Positions 44,414 to 51,150 of a stretch of DNA of 64,000 bases are shown in pieces. The first letter of the stretch is position 1. Each line of letters begins with the position of its first letter. The stretch comes from Streptomyces curacoi (GTDB taxonomy: Bacteria > Actinomycetota > Actinomycetes > Streptomycetales > Streptomycetaceae). The translations under genes and the position numbers were made by a program. The stretch lies in NCBI RefSeq assembly GCF_001513975.1, contig NZ_KQ947987.1, positions 657,617 to 721,616 of the forward strand, written 5' to 3'. Below the pieces are notes generated by a model. That model did no database searches and was not told where the DNA came from. It saw only the letters and a list, made by a program, of their open reading frames with translations.

Positions 44414-45116
44414 ACCCCCGACCCGGCTGGACCAGCACAACCACGGTCCCGGCATTTTCATCGCAGGTGACGTCATCGGGGACGTGCATCATCATTCTTC
44501 GTCCCGGCCAACCTTCCACCAGACCGGGCACATTGAGGAGCATGAGTCGGTCGGAGGCCCGGGCAGTGACGGAAGGGCGCCCGTCAATGAGGAGCCGTCG
44601 GGCGAGGAAGGCAGGGCGGGTCCGCTCAAGTCCCTGATCGGGAACGCATTCGGCGCCTTCATGCTGATCGGCATGGCCGGCTACGGTCTGGCAACCGTGT
44701 TCATGCCGACGCATCCGACATCGGAACGTGTCATTTCGGTCCCCCTGGCGGCTGGTCTGGCCTTGGGCGGTCTGGTGCCCCTGGCATCCTCGCTCGCCGT
44801 GCTCGCCGAACTCTGCGCCGCGGGCGCGGCCAACGCGGCCCACGCGGCCGGTTCGGCGGGCAGACGAGGGCGGGACGGCCGACGTACTGCCGTCCGTCTG
44901 AACCTGCGACATGCACATCTGCTCGCCCGCACCGCCCACTACAGCGCGGTGCTCGCCGGTTTCGTGACAGCACTCATCGCCTTCCGGGCCGCGAGCAGAA
45001 GAGCTGCGGACCGCGCCCAGGAGGCCGGCGATCGTGCGGAGTCGGAGGTCGCCAAGGCTCGCGCGGTACTACAGCAGAGTGATCCGGCTGCGGGGTGCGT
45101 TGACTATCGGGCCTGA
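44397..45116 (+). CDS. hypothetical membrane protein with N-terminal HNHG/GIFIAGDV motif
   Basis: A 239-residue protein of unknown family. The N-terminus repeats its neighbour's motif: LDQHNHGPGIFIAGDVIGDV, then HHHSSSRPTF. After an acidic linker come two hydrophobic segments (about 85-110: GNAFGAFMLIGMAGYGLATV; 118-150: VPLAAGLALGGLVPLASSLA), an Arg-rich loop, a third segment (AHYSAVLAGFVTALIAFRAA) and a charged helical tail. The ATG overlaps the previous gene by 17 bases, so the two are co-translated. It probably tethers the first protein or a ligand-sensing motif to the membrane; this is inference. Confidence 0.6.
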   Translation: MAETPEPPTRLDQHNHGPGIFIAGDVIGDVHHHSSSRPTFHQTGHIEEHESVGGPGSDGRAPVNEEPSGEEGRAGPLKSLIGNAFGAFMLIGMAGYGLATVFMPTHPTSERVISVPLAAGLALGGLVPLASSLAVLAELCAAGAANAAHAAGSAGRRGRDGRRTAVRLNLRHAHLLARTAHYSAVLAGFVTALIAFRAASRRAADRAQEAGDRAESEVAKARAVLQQSDPAAGCVDYRA

Positions 45117-45148
45117 CCAACGTGGGCAGGGTGGGAAAAGAAGGCCGA

Positions 45149-45475
45149 TCAGGCTCCGGGTGGGCGGCCCGTTCGGGCGCGGAGCCCACGTAGCACCAGT
45201 TCCACCACTGCGTCGAAATGGGCCTCGATGTCGTGTTGTCCCCAGTCGCGGAAGTAGCGGGGGTCGTGAAAGCGGCCCGGGGCATGGAAGACGGCTCGGG
45301 CGGTGGTCGTGGGCTCGGTGGTGATGAAGACGCCGGCGTCGGCGCCGGGCCCGATGATCTGGGTGAGTTGGGTGGTGAGCACGTCAAGATGGGCGGTGAC
45401 TGCGCCGCCGAGGTCAGCGGCCAGCACCCGGTATGCGGCGAACAGCTCGGGATCGTCACTCGATGTGCGCCTGCC
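45149..45475 (-). pseudogene. TetR-family regulator, C-terminal fragment
   Basis: The minus frame reads DDPELFAAYRVLAADLGGAV, IIGPGADAGVFITTEPTTTA, RAVFHAPGRFHDPRYFRDWG and AVVELVLRGL before stopping at 45149. This is the ligand domain of a TetR regulator without its HTH. Its upstream end abuts a plus-strand integrase fragment. Confidence 0.65.
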
Positions 45476-45645
45476 GCGGTGGAGGTGCAGCTGCCGTGGG
45501 GCGGCCCGGAACCCGATCGCGAGACTCGGAAGCTCCCGCTCGTCATCACGACGACGTACGGCAACGCCCTTCGCGCGAACATCTTCAACGTCGAGGTGTG
45601 GAAGCCGGCTCTGGCTGCGGCCGGCGTCATCCCCAGGCGGAAACC
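45473..45645 (+). pseudogene. tyrosine recombinase (phage/ICE integrase) fragment
   Basis: The plus frame gives VEVQLPWGGPEPDRETRKLP, LVITTTYGNALRANIFNVEV and WKPALAAAGVIPRRK, matching the region before the catalytic box of actinomycete site-specific integrases. Both the N-terminal part and the catalytic R-H-R-Y part are missing. It is a relic of a lost integrative element. Confidence 0.6.
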
Positions 45646-45903
45646 ACCACTCCCGCAACCCGCGCAAACGGATGGGCACAGCACCTCGCTGCGCCCGGTC
45701 TTTTGGAGTTTCAGCCCGGAAGGCCACTACGGTCCGTGCAGTCGGCGAGGCTCTCGCATGCCAACGCCCACGATCGCAGGAGACCGTCCCGAACGGAGCG
45801 CGGCTCATTCTCCCCACACACTCCCCAGCGGCCCCGAACGCGTCATCCATGCCCTCGATCGGAGCTGCACGCGCTCAAGACAGCAGCCCTCCGCGGTGAT
45901 TAC
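45646..45903. other. no gene recognised beyond the integrase relic
   Basis: The 258 bases between the integrase relic and the corA stop codon hold no convincing gene, tRNA or repeat. They may be more remnant DNA of the lost element. Confidence 0.4.
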
Positions 45904-47064
45904 TCAGAGCCAATCTCGTCGCTTGAAGACGACGTACAAACTGGTACAAACGACCCCCATTAGGGCAATGGCGAAGGGGTATCCGAGCACCCAGTGCAAC
46001 TCCGGCATGTGCGTGAAGTTCATCCCGTAGATCGTCCCGACCAGCGTCGGCGCGAACAGAATCGCCGCCCAGGACGAGATCTTCTTGATCTCCTCGTTCT
46101 GCTCGAACCCCGCCTCCGCCAACGCCCGCATCTCCGCGTTCTGTTGCTGCGTGACCAGCGTCGCGTTGACCGTGAGGATCTCGGTGAGGGCCTGGCGGAA
46201 GCCGTCGACGCGTTCGCTGGTGTGGGTGACGTGGTCGGCGACGTCGCGGAGGTAGCGCTGTAGCTCCTCGTCCGTGCCGTACTTGGAGAAGCCGGCCATC
46301 AGGCCGTGCAGCATGCCGACCAGGGGGCGGGTGGCGCGCTGGAACTCGACCATTTCGCGGGAGAGTTCGTAGATGCGGCGGGAGGCCTCCGGGTCGCCGC
46401 GGAAGACCTCGGTCTCGATCTCGTCGATGTCGTTCTGGACGCCCGCCACCACCGGCTCGTAACCGTCGACGACCGCGTCCAGTATCGCGTAGAGCACCGC
46501 CTCCGGGCCGAGCTTGAGCAGCTCCGGCGTCTCCTCCATGCGCCGGCGCACCGCCGACAGGTCGGGCGCCGCGCCATGGCGGACCGTGATCACGAAGTCG
46601 GGGCCGACGAAGACGTGCAGTTCGCCGAAGTCGACCTCCTCGGGCGCGTCCAGGTAGCGGGCGGCACGCAGGACCACGAAGAGCGTGTCGCCGTAGCGCT
46701 CCAGCTTGGGCCGCTGGTGTGCCTCCATCGCGTCCTCGACCGCGAGCGGGTGCAGGTCGAACTCGGCGGCGAGAGAGAGAAGTTCGGCCTCCGTGGGGCG
46801 GGCAAGCCCGATCCATGCCATGCCGGACGGCTGGTCGCGCAGCTCGCGGTAGGTGTCGGCGAGGGTGGCGGGGGAGGAGACGCGGACGCCGTCCTGGTAC
46901 AGCGCCGCCTCCACGACACTTGCCACATCGGAGGACTCCGGAACAGAAGGGCGCGTCGGCGGATCGGGAGTCGGTGGCTGCGGTGGCTGCGCCGGAGTGA
47001 GGGCCCGTCGCCAGACTGACTTCATGGAGTTCTTCGCGGTGGGGCGGGCGCGTCGCTCGGACAT
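45904..47064 (-). CDS. corA: CorA-family magnesium/cobalt transporter
   Basis: A 386-residue channel subunit. A cytoplasmic N-terminal domain (about 45-300) is followed by two C-terminal membrane helices; the signature YGMNFTHMPEL lies at the end of TM1 and forms the pore entrance. The basic C-terminus FKRRDWL is typical. The N-terminal 40 residues are Pro/Thr-rich (PAQPPQPPTPDPPTRPS) and not conserved. The ATG at 47064 was chosen for family length. It is a single gene, divergent from the winged-helix gene at 47210. Confidence 0.92.
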   Translation of the reverse strand: MSERRARPTAKNSMKSVWRRALTPAQPPQPPTPDPPTRPSVPESSDVASVVEAALYQDGVRVSSPATLADTYRELRDQPSGMAWIGLARPTEAELLSLAAEFDLHPLAVEDAMEAHQRPKLERYGDTLFVVLRAARYLDAPEEVDFGELHVFVGPDFVITVRHGAAPDLSAVRRRMEETPELLKLGPEAVLYAILDAVVDGYEPVVAGVQNDIDEIETEVFRGDPEASRRIYELSREMVEFQRATRPLVGMLHGLMAGFSKYGTDEELQRYLRDVADHVTHTSERVDGFRQALTEILTVNATLVTQQQNAEMRALAEAGFEQNEEIKKISSWAAILFAPTLVGTIYGMNFTHMPELHWVLGYPFAIALMGVVCTSLYVVFKRRDWL

Positions 47065-47209
47065 CGCGGCTGCCTCCCGGTCGGGACGACTGGTGCGTGA
47101 TCTCGGAGCAGGATATACGGGGCGAATGGCGTGGGCGGGGCGGGGTGATCCTGGACTCCGTGAGAGTTGCGGACGGAAGGTGTCCGCAAGCCTCGCTAGC
47201 GTGCCCGGC

Positions 47210-48346
47210 ATGACGAAGCGGACCACGACCCAGCGCAGCACGAAGCAGACGACGGCCCCGCTCGGCCCCGTGCTCGGCACCCGCGCCCTCAACCGTGCCA
47301 CCCTCGACCGGCAGCTGTTGCTGCGCCGCTCGCCGCTGTCCGCCCTGACGGCCGTGGAGCACCTGGTCGGCCTCCAGGCCCAGGAGGTCAAGCCGCCGTA
47401 CTACGCGCTCGCCGCCCGCCTCGAAGGCTTCACGCCCGAGGAGTTGTCCGGGCTGTTGGCCGACCGCGCGGCCGTGCGCATCGTGACCATGCGCTCGACG
47501 ATCCACCTGCACACCGCCGACGACGGTCTCACCTTGCGTCCGCTGGTGCAGCCCGCCCGGGACCGCGAGGTGAACTACTTCCGCAAGGGCCTCGTCGGCG
47601 TCGACCTGGACCGGCTCGCCGTACTCGCCCGCGAACTCGTCGAGGCCGAACCCCGCACCATGAAGCAACTGCGCGCGGCCCTGGGCGCCGAGTGGCCGGA
47701 CGCCGACCCGCAGTCCCTGGCCGTCGCCGCCCGCTGCACGCTCCCTCTCGTCCAGGTGACCCCGCGCGGACTGTGGGGGAGGAGCGCCCAGGTCGTCCTC
47801 ACCACCCTCGAACACTGGCTCGGCCGTCCCGCCGAACCGGCCGCCTCGCCCGACGCCACGGTCCTGCGCTACCTGGCGGCCTTCGGGCCGGCCTCCGTGA
47901 AGGACATGCAGACCTGGTCCGGCCTGACCCGGATGCGCGCCGCCTTCGAACGGCTCCGTCCCCAGCTGGTCACCTTCCGGGACGAGAACGGCGTCGAACT
48001 CTTCGACCTCCCCGACGCCCCGCGCCCTGACCCGGACACCCCGGCCCCGCCCCGCTTCCTGCCCGAGTTCGACAACCTCCTCCTCTCCCACGCCGACCGG
48101 ACCCGGGTCGTGCCGCCCGCCGACCGGGGCCGCACCTGGCAGGCGAACACGGTCTACTGTCCGCTCCTCGTCGACGGCTTCCTCGCCGGCGTGTGGCGGA
48201 TCCTCGACGACGCCCTCGTCATCGAGCAGTTCACCGAGCTCACCAAGGCCCAGTGCGCGGAGGTGACCGAGGAGGCGGAGCGGATGCTGAGGGTGCTGCA
48301 CCCGGGCGCGCCGTACGACATCCGCTTCGGGACCGTCATCCCCTAG
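47210..48346 (+). CDS. winged-helix DNA-binding protein (AlkZ/HTH_42 family)
   Basis: A 378-residue member of COG3214/HTH_42. The QxQ-type motif of alkylpurine or crosslink DNA glycosylases appears as HLVGLQAQE (about residue 63), followed by YYALAARLEGF, MRSTIHLHTADD and, near the C-terminus, PEFDNLLLSHADR. AlkZ and YcaQ relatives excise bulky or crosslinked bases, including those made by antibiotics. Whether this copy is a glycosylase or a related DNA-binding protein cannot be told. Upstream is the divergent corA gene. The N-terminus is Thr/Lys-rich. Confidence 0.82.
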   Translation: MTKRTTTQRSTKQTTAPLGPVLGTRALNRATLDRQLLLRRSPLSALTAVEHLVGLQAQEVKPPYYALAARLEGFTPEELSGLLADRAAVRIVTMRSTIHLHTADDGLTLRPLVQPARDREVNYFRKGLVGVDLDRLAVLARELVEAEPRTMKQLRAALGAEWPDADPQSLAVAARCTLPLVQVTPRGLWGRSAQVVLTTLEHWLGRPAEPAASPDATVLRYLAAFGPASVKDMQTWSGLTRMRAAFERLRPQLVTFRDENGVELFDLPDAPRPDPDTPAPPRFLPEFDNLLLSHADRTRVVPPADRGRTWQANTVYCPLLVDGFLAGVWRILDDALVIEQFTELTKAQCAEVTEEAERMLRVLHPGAPYDIRFGTVIP

Positions 48347-48578
48347 GGCCGCCCAATGACGAGTGGGCCACGCTTCGGCAAGGCGGTGAGGTGACGCTCG
48401 AAAACCGGTGGAACAGCGTCGCTGTGCGCCGCTACCGTGCTGCCGAACCCAGTCGTCCAGTCAAGGGCATGCCGTTGTACACCGTGTGAGACCTCCCAAG
48501 CGCTGATTCGTCGCGCGTCGCGTCTGTGCGCCGCGCTGCTTTTTGCTGCGGACTTCTCACTGAAACCGGTGTACTTCT
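48347..48578. other. intergenic, nothing firm
   Basis: A short plus frame ending at 48489 (WATLRQGGEVTLENRW, then VAVRRYRAAEPSRPVKGMP) has some coding character but no start or known family. Otherwise nothing is seen in these 232 bases. Confidence 0.3.
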
Positions 48579-49127
48579 GTGCTCAATGACTGGGTGGTCA
48601 TGCCCACCTGCCTGCCGCTCGTTCTCCGGCGTTGCCACACGTGCGCGTCCGGGAGCTTCCGGGCAAGCGGCAAGTTTCGCGTCAACGCCAACCACAAGCT
48701 CATCGACGCCTGGCTCCTCGTGCTCTGTACCGCTTGCGGGGACACCGCGAAGCTCACGGTCCTGGAGCGGATGAATGTGCGCTCCGTACGACCTGAGCTG
48801 CTGGACCGGCTGCATGCCAACGACCTTGGCCTGGCGGCCGAGCTGCTCCAGGATCCGGTCGTGCGGCGCCGTAACCGCATCGCCCTCGACTGGGAGGACG
48901 CCTGGCGCCTCGACACCTGCGGATCGGATCACCTGGACCGCGAGGTGATCGACGTCTCGGTCCGCTTCGCCGCGCGGATTCCTGTCCGGCCGGTGCGGCT
49001 GATCGCTGAAGGCTGCGGTCTTTCACGGGCCGAGGTCGAGCGACTGATCAGGGAGGGGAAGCTCGTTTCGGCAGTCCGGCTGAACGGCAAGCTCTCCGGC
49101 GATTTCACCTTCACGCTCAAGCGCTGA
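48579..49127 (+). CDS. DUF1062 family protein
   Basis: A 182-residue member of DUF1062. Two Cys pairs form a likely zinc ribbon (RRCHTCASG near residue 19, LCTACGDTA near 52) and the family block FRASGKFRVNANHKLIDAWL is between them. The C-terminal half looks like an S4/HTH-type segment (AEGCGLSRAEVERLIREGKL). The GTG at 48579 gives the best N-terminus, though no ribosome site is seen; ATG at 48600 is an alternative. Function of the family is unknown. A strong hairpin follows. Confidence 0.75.
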   Translation: MLNDWVVMPTCLPLVLRRCHTCASGSFRASGKFRVNANHKLIDAWLLVLCTACGDTAKLTVLERMNVRSVRPELLDRLHANDLGLAAELLQDPVVRRRNRIALDWEDAWRLDTCGSDHLDREVIDVSVRFAARIPVRPVRLIAEGCGLSRAEVERLIREGKLVSAVRLNGKLSGDFTFTLKR

Positions 49128-49161
49128 GCGCTCCTCGGGGCCTGGGGCCTGAGGCCTGGGG

Positions 49162-49202
49162 CCTGGGGCCTGTCCGGCAGGAACCGCCGGGCAGGCCCCA
49201 GG
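49162..49202. terminator. bidirectional terminator hairpin
   Basis: CCTGGGGCCTGTCCGGC at 49162-49178 pairs with 49186-49202 (17 bp, one T-G pair, 7-base loop) between the converging DUF1062 and LysE genes. The bases just upstream repeat GCCTGGG several times, as if parts of the stem had been duplicated. Confidence 0.75.
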
Positions 49203-49243
49203 ACCTGTCGTCCATCCCCCAGGTCCCGTCGTCAACGCGGGCG

Positions 49244-49891
49244 TCAGTCCGCCCGTCCCGTCACCGCGACCGTCACCCCGAGTCCGATCATCGTGCACCC
49301 GCCCGCGCCGCCTATCAGCGACAGCCGGCGGTCGGAGCGGGCGAACCAGGTACGGGCCGCCGACGCGGTCAGCCCCCACAGGGTGTCCGTGACCAGGCCG
49401 ATGGTGATCGGGACCAGGCCCAACAGCAGCATCTGCAGCGGGACATGGCCGGCCGAGTGGTCCACGAACTGAGGGAGTACGGCGGCGAAGAACACCACGC
49501 CCTTCGGGTTGGTGACACCGACGAGGACGCCGTCGAGGACCGTGCGCAGATCGCCGCGCGCCGGTCCCGTCGGCTGCGTCCGTATCGCCGCCGCCGTCAG
49601 GTCCTTGCGGTGCCGGAACGCCTGCACACCCAGCCAGACCAGATAGGCCGCACCGGCCAGCTTCACCGTCAGATAGACCGCCACGGACCGCTCCACGAGG
49701 GAGCCGATGCCGACCGCTACGGCCACCACCAGCAGATACGACCCGAAGACATTGCCGAGCGCGGTCGCCACGGCGGTGCGCCGGCCATGGGCCAGGGCGC
49801 GGCCGATGACGAACAGGACACTCGGGCCCGGAATCACGATCACCAGCACCGACATCGCCGCGAAGGCCAGGAAACGGTCTGCGGACACCAT
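49244..49891 (-). CDS. LysE/RhtB-family amino-acid exporter
   Basis: A 215-residue membrane protein with about six transmembrane segments. The family signature GPSVLFVIGRALAHGRRTAV lies in the first loop and GVLVGVTNPKGVVFFAAVLP in the middle. It exports amino acids or homoserine-lactone-like compounds. The ATG at 49891 is chosen as the usual family start (VSADRFLAFAAMSVLV); the longer frame upstream lacks support. Single gene. Confidence 0.88.
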   Translation of the reverse strand: MVSADRFLAFAAMSVLVIVIPGPSVLFVIGRALAHGRRTAVATALGNVFGSYLLVVAVAVGIGSLVERSVAVYLTVKLAGAAYLVWLGVQAFRHRKDLTAAAIRTQPTGPARGDLRTVLDGVLVGVTNPKGVVFFAAVLPQFVDHSAGHVPLQMLLLGLVPITIGLVTDTLWGLTASAARTWFARSDRRLSLIGGAGGCTMIGLGVTVAVTGRAD

Positions 49892-49980
49892 GCCATCACC
49901 CCCAACGCCCATCACTCCCAACCGGCACCCATTGAAACAGGCCGCACTGACAACGGACCTGACCACGGGCACCGACCATC

Positions 49981-50046
49981 GGGCAAGAACATGGGCAAGG
50001 GCAAGGGCAAGGGCATGGGCAAGGACATGGGCAAGGACATGGAGAG
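49981..50046. repeat. hexamer tandem repeat GGGCAA/GGACAT
   Basis: Eleven consecutive 6-bp units, mostly GGGCAA, GGGCAT and GGACAT, run from 49981 to the first base of the trypsin terminator. The array is intergenic. Confidence 0.75.
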
Positions 50047-50086
50047 GGGGCGTTGCGGGCCGCTCGTGGAGGCCCGCAACGCCCCC
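50046..50086 (-). terminator. 16-bp hairpin terminator of the trypsin gene
   Basis: GGGGGCGTTGCGGGCC at 50046-50061 is the perfect complement of 50071-50086 with a 9-base loop. It starts 51 bp after the protease stop codon. Confidence 0.8.
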
Positions 50087-50137
50087 TGGTCTTTCACCTG
50101 AGCTGTGCTCAGGAGACCCTCTGGGTGACGATCCCGG

Positions 50138-50926
50138 TTACGACTGGACCTGTTCGGTCACCTCGTCCGAGAACGTGGTCAGCCGGGTGTAGATGCCCGG
50201 GTAACCGGCCTGGGCGCAGCCCTCGCCCCAGGAAGTGATCCCTGCCAGGACGCCCCCGATGAGCAGGGGACCGCCGCTGTCGCCCTGGCAGGTGTCAACG
50301 CCGCCGGAGGTGGGTCCGGCGCAGACCATGTCGGACGCGATGAAGTTCGAGCCGTAGGAGCTCGCACAGCTGGAGTTGGAGACGACCGGCACGGTCGCCG
50401 TCCGCAGCTGGTTGGAGGAGCTGCCGCCCGAGGAGGTGGTGCCCCAGCCGATGATGCGGGCGGTGGCGCCGGTCGCGTACACACCGGTGTCCGAGGAGTC
50501 GACGTACGAGGCCGGGGTGTACGGCATCGACGTCGACAGGGTGAGCACGGCGATGTCGTTGCCCTGGGTGACGTCGGTGTAGTCCGGGTGGATCCAGATG
50601 TCGCTGACCCGGCTGACCGTGCCGTTCGTGCCGTTGCGGTAGGTGCGGCCGCCGACGACCCGGACGCTGCTGGTGGTCTCGTCGACCATGCAGTGCGCGG
50701 CGGTGACGACCTTGTTCGCGGAGACGAGCGTGCCGCCACAGAACTGGTTCTGGGAGGCGTCCGTTATCTGCATCATGAACGGGTACGCGGTCGTCGTGGT
50801 CGTCGTGCCGCCCACGATGCGGGAGGACGCGGCCTCAGCGGTGGGGGCGCTGAGCAGTGCGACCGCGGCGGCGGCAGCGGTCGCCGCGACGGCGGCGGTC
50901 TTTCTGGCACGGGTGAGCCCGAACAT
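50138..50926 (-). CDS. secreted trypsin-like serine protease
   Basis: A 262-residue S1 protease precursor. The signal peptide covers about residues 1-33 (RARKTAAVAATAAAAAVALL, then AEA/ASS), a very short propeptide is followed by the mature start RIVGGTTTTTT. The catalytic triad is His in VTAAHC, Asp in GNDIAVLTL and Ser in GDSGGPLL. DTCQGDSGG carries the Asp that gives trypsin specificity for Arg/Lys. Six Cys allow three disulfides. The ATG at 50926 is preferred to 50938 because GAGGAG lies 4 bases before it. It resembles Streptomyces griseus trypsin and probably acts in mycelial protein turnover. Confidence 0.93.
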   Translation of the reverse strand: MFGLTRARKTAAVAATAAAAAVALLSAPTAEAASSRIVGGTTTTTTAYPFMMQITDASQNQFCGGTLVSANKVVTAAHCMVDETTSSVRVVGGRTYRNGTNGTVSRVSDIWIHPDYTDVTQGNDIAVLTLSTSMPYTPASYVDSSDTGVYATGATARIIGWGTTSSGGSSSNQLRTATVPVVSNSSCASSYGSNFIASDMVCAGPTSGGVDTCQGDSGGPLLIGGVLAGITSWGEGCAQAGYPGIYTRLTTFSDEVTEQVQS

Positions 50927-51032
50927 GAGACTCCTCATTGGGGATTGCCGGTGGGGGGTCGCGCGGGTGTGGGGGGTTGTGCAAGGGGGTCGCGGGACCG
51001 ACCCCCGTGTGCCCGGGCGAGCGGCACATCCC

Positions 51033-51055
51033 CCAAGTTAGGTCCCGGAACTTGG
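51033..51055. promoter_or_regulatory. inverted repeat upstream of the trypsin gene
   Basis: CCAAGTT-N9-AACTTGG (perfect 7-bp arms) lies about 107 bp upstream of the protease start. An additional 10-bp inverted pair, CCTCATTGGG at 50933-50942 and CCCAATGAGG at 51060-51069, flanks the leader. Both are candidate regulator sites. Confidence 0.45.
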
Positions 51056-51150
51056 CCTTCCCAATGAGGGAACCCCCTAAGGGAGTTGGGCAGGGAAAAC
51101 CCTCGGTCGTGTACGGGTAAACCTGCGCGGACCGACAAGGACGGGTGAAC

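Noticed and set aside
45473..45903. Search for a tRNA attachment site beside the integrase relic
   Set aside because: No tRNA-like cloverleaf or direct repeat could be found by eye on either strand.
48193..48489. Plus frame ending GMPLYTV
   Set aside because: Most of it overlaps the winged-helix gene in another frame. The unique 45 codons have no start and no family match.
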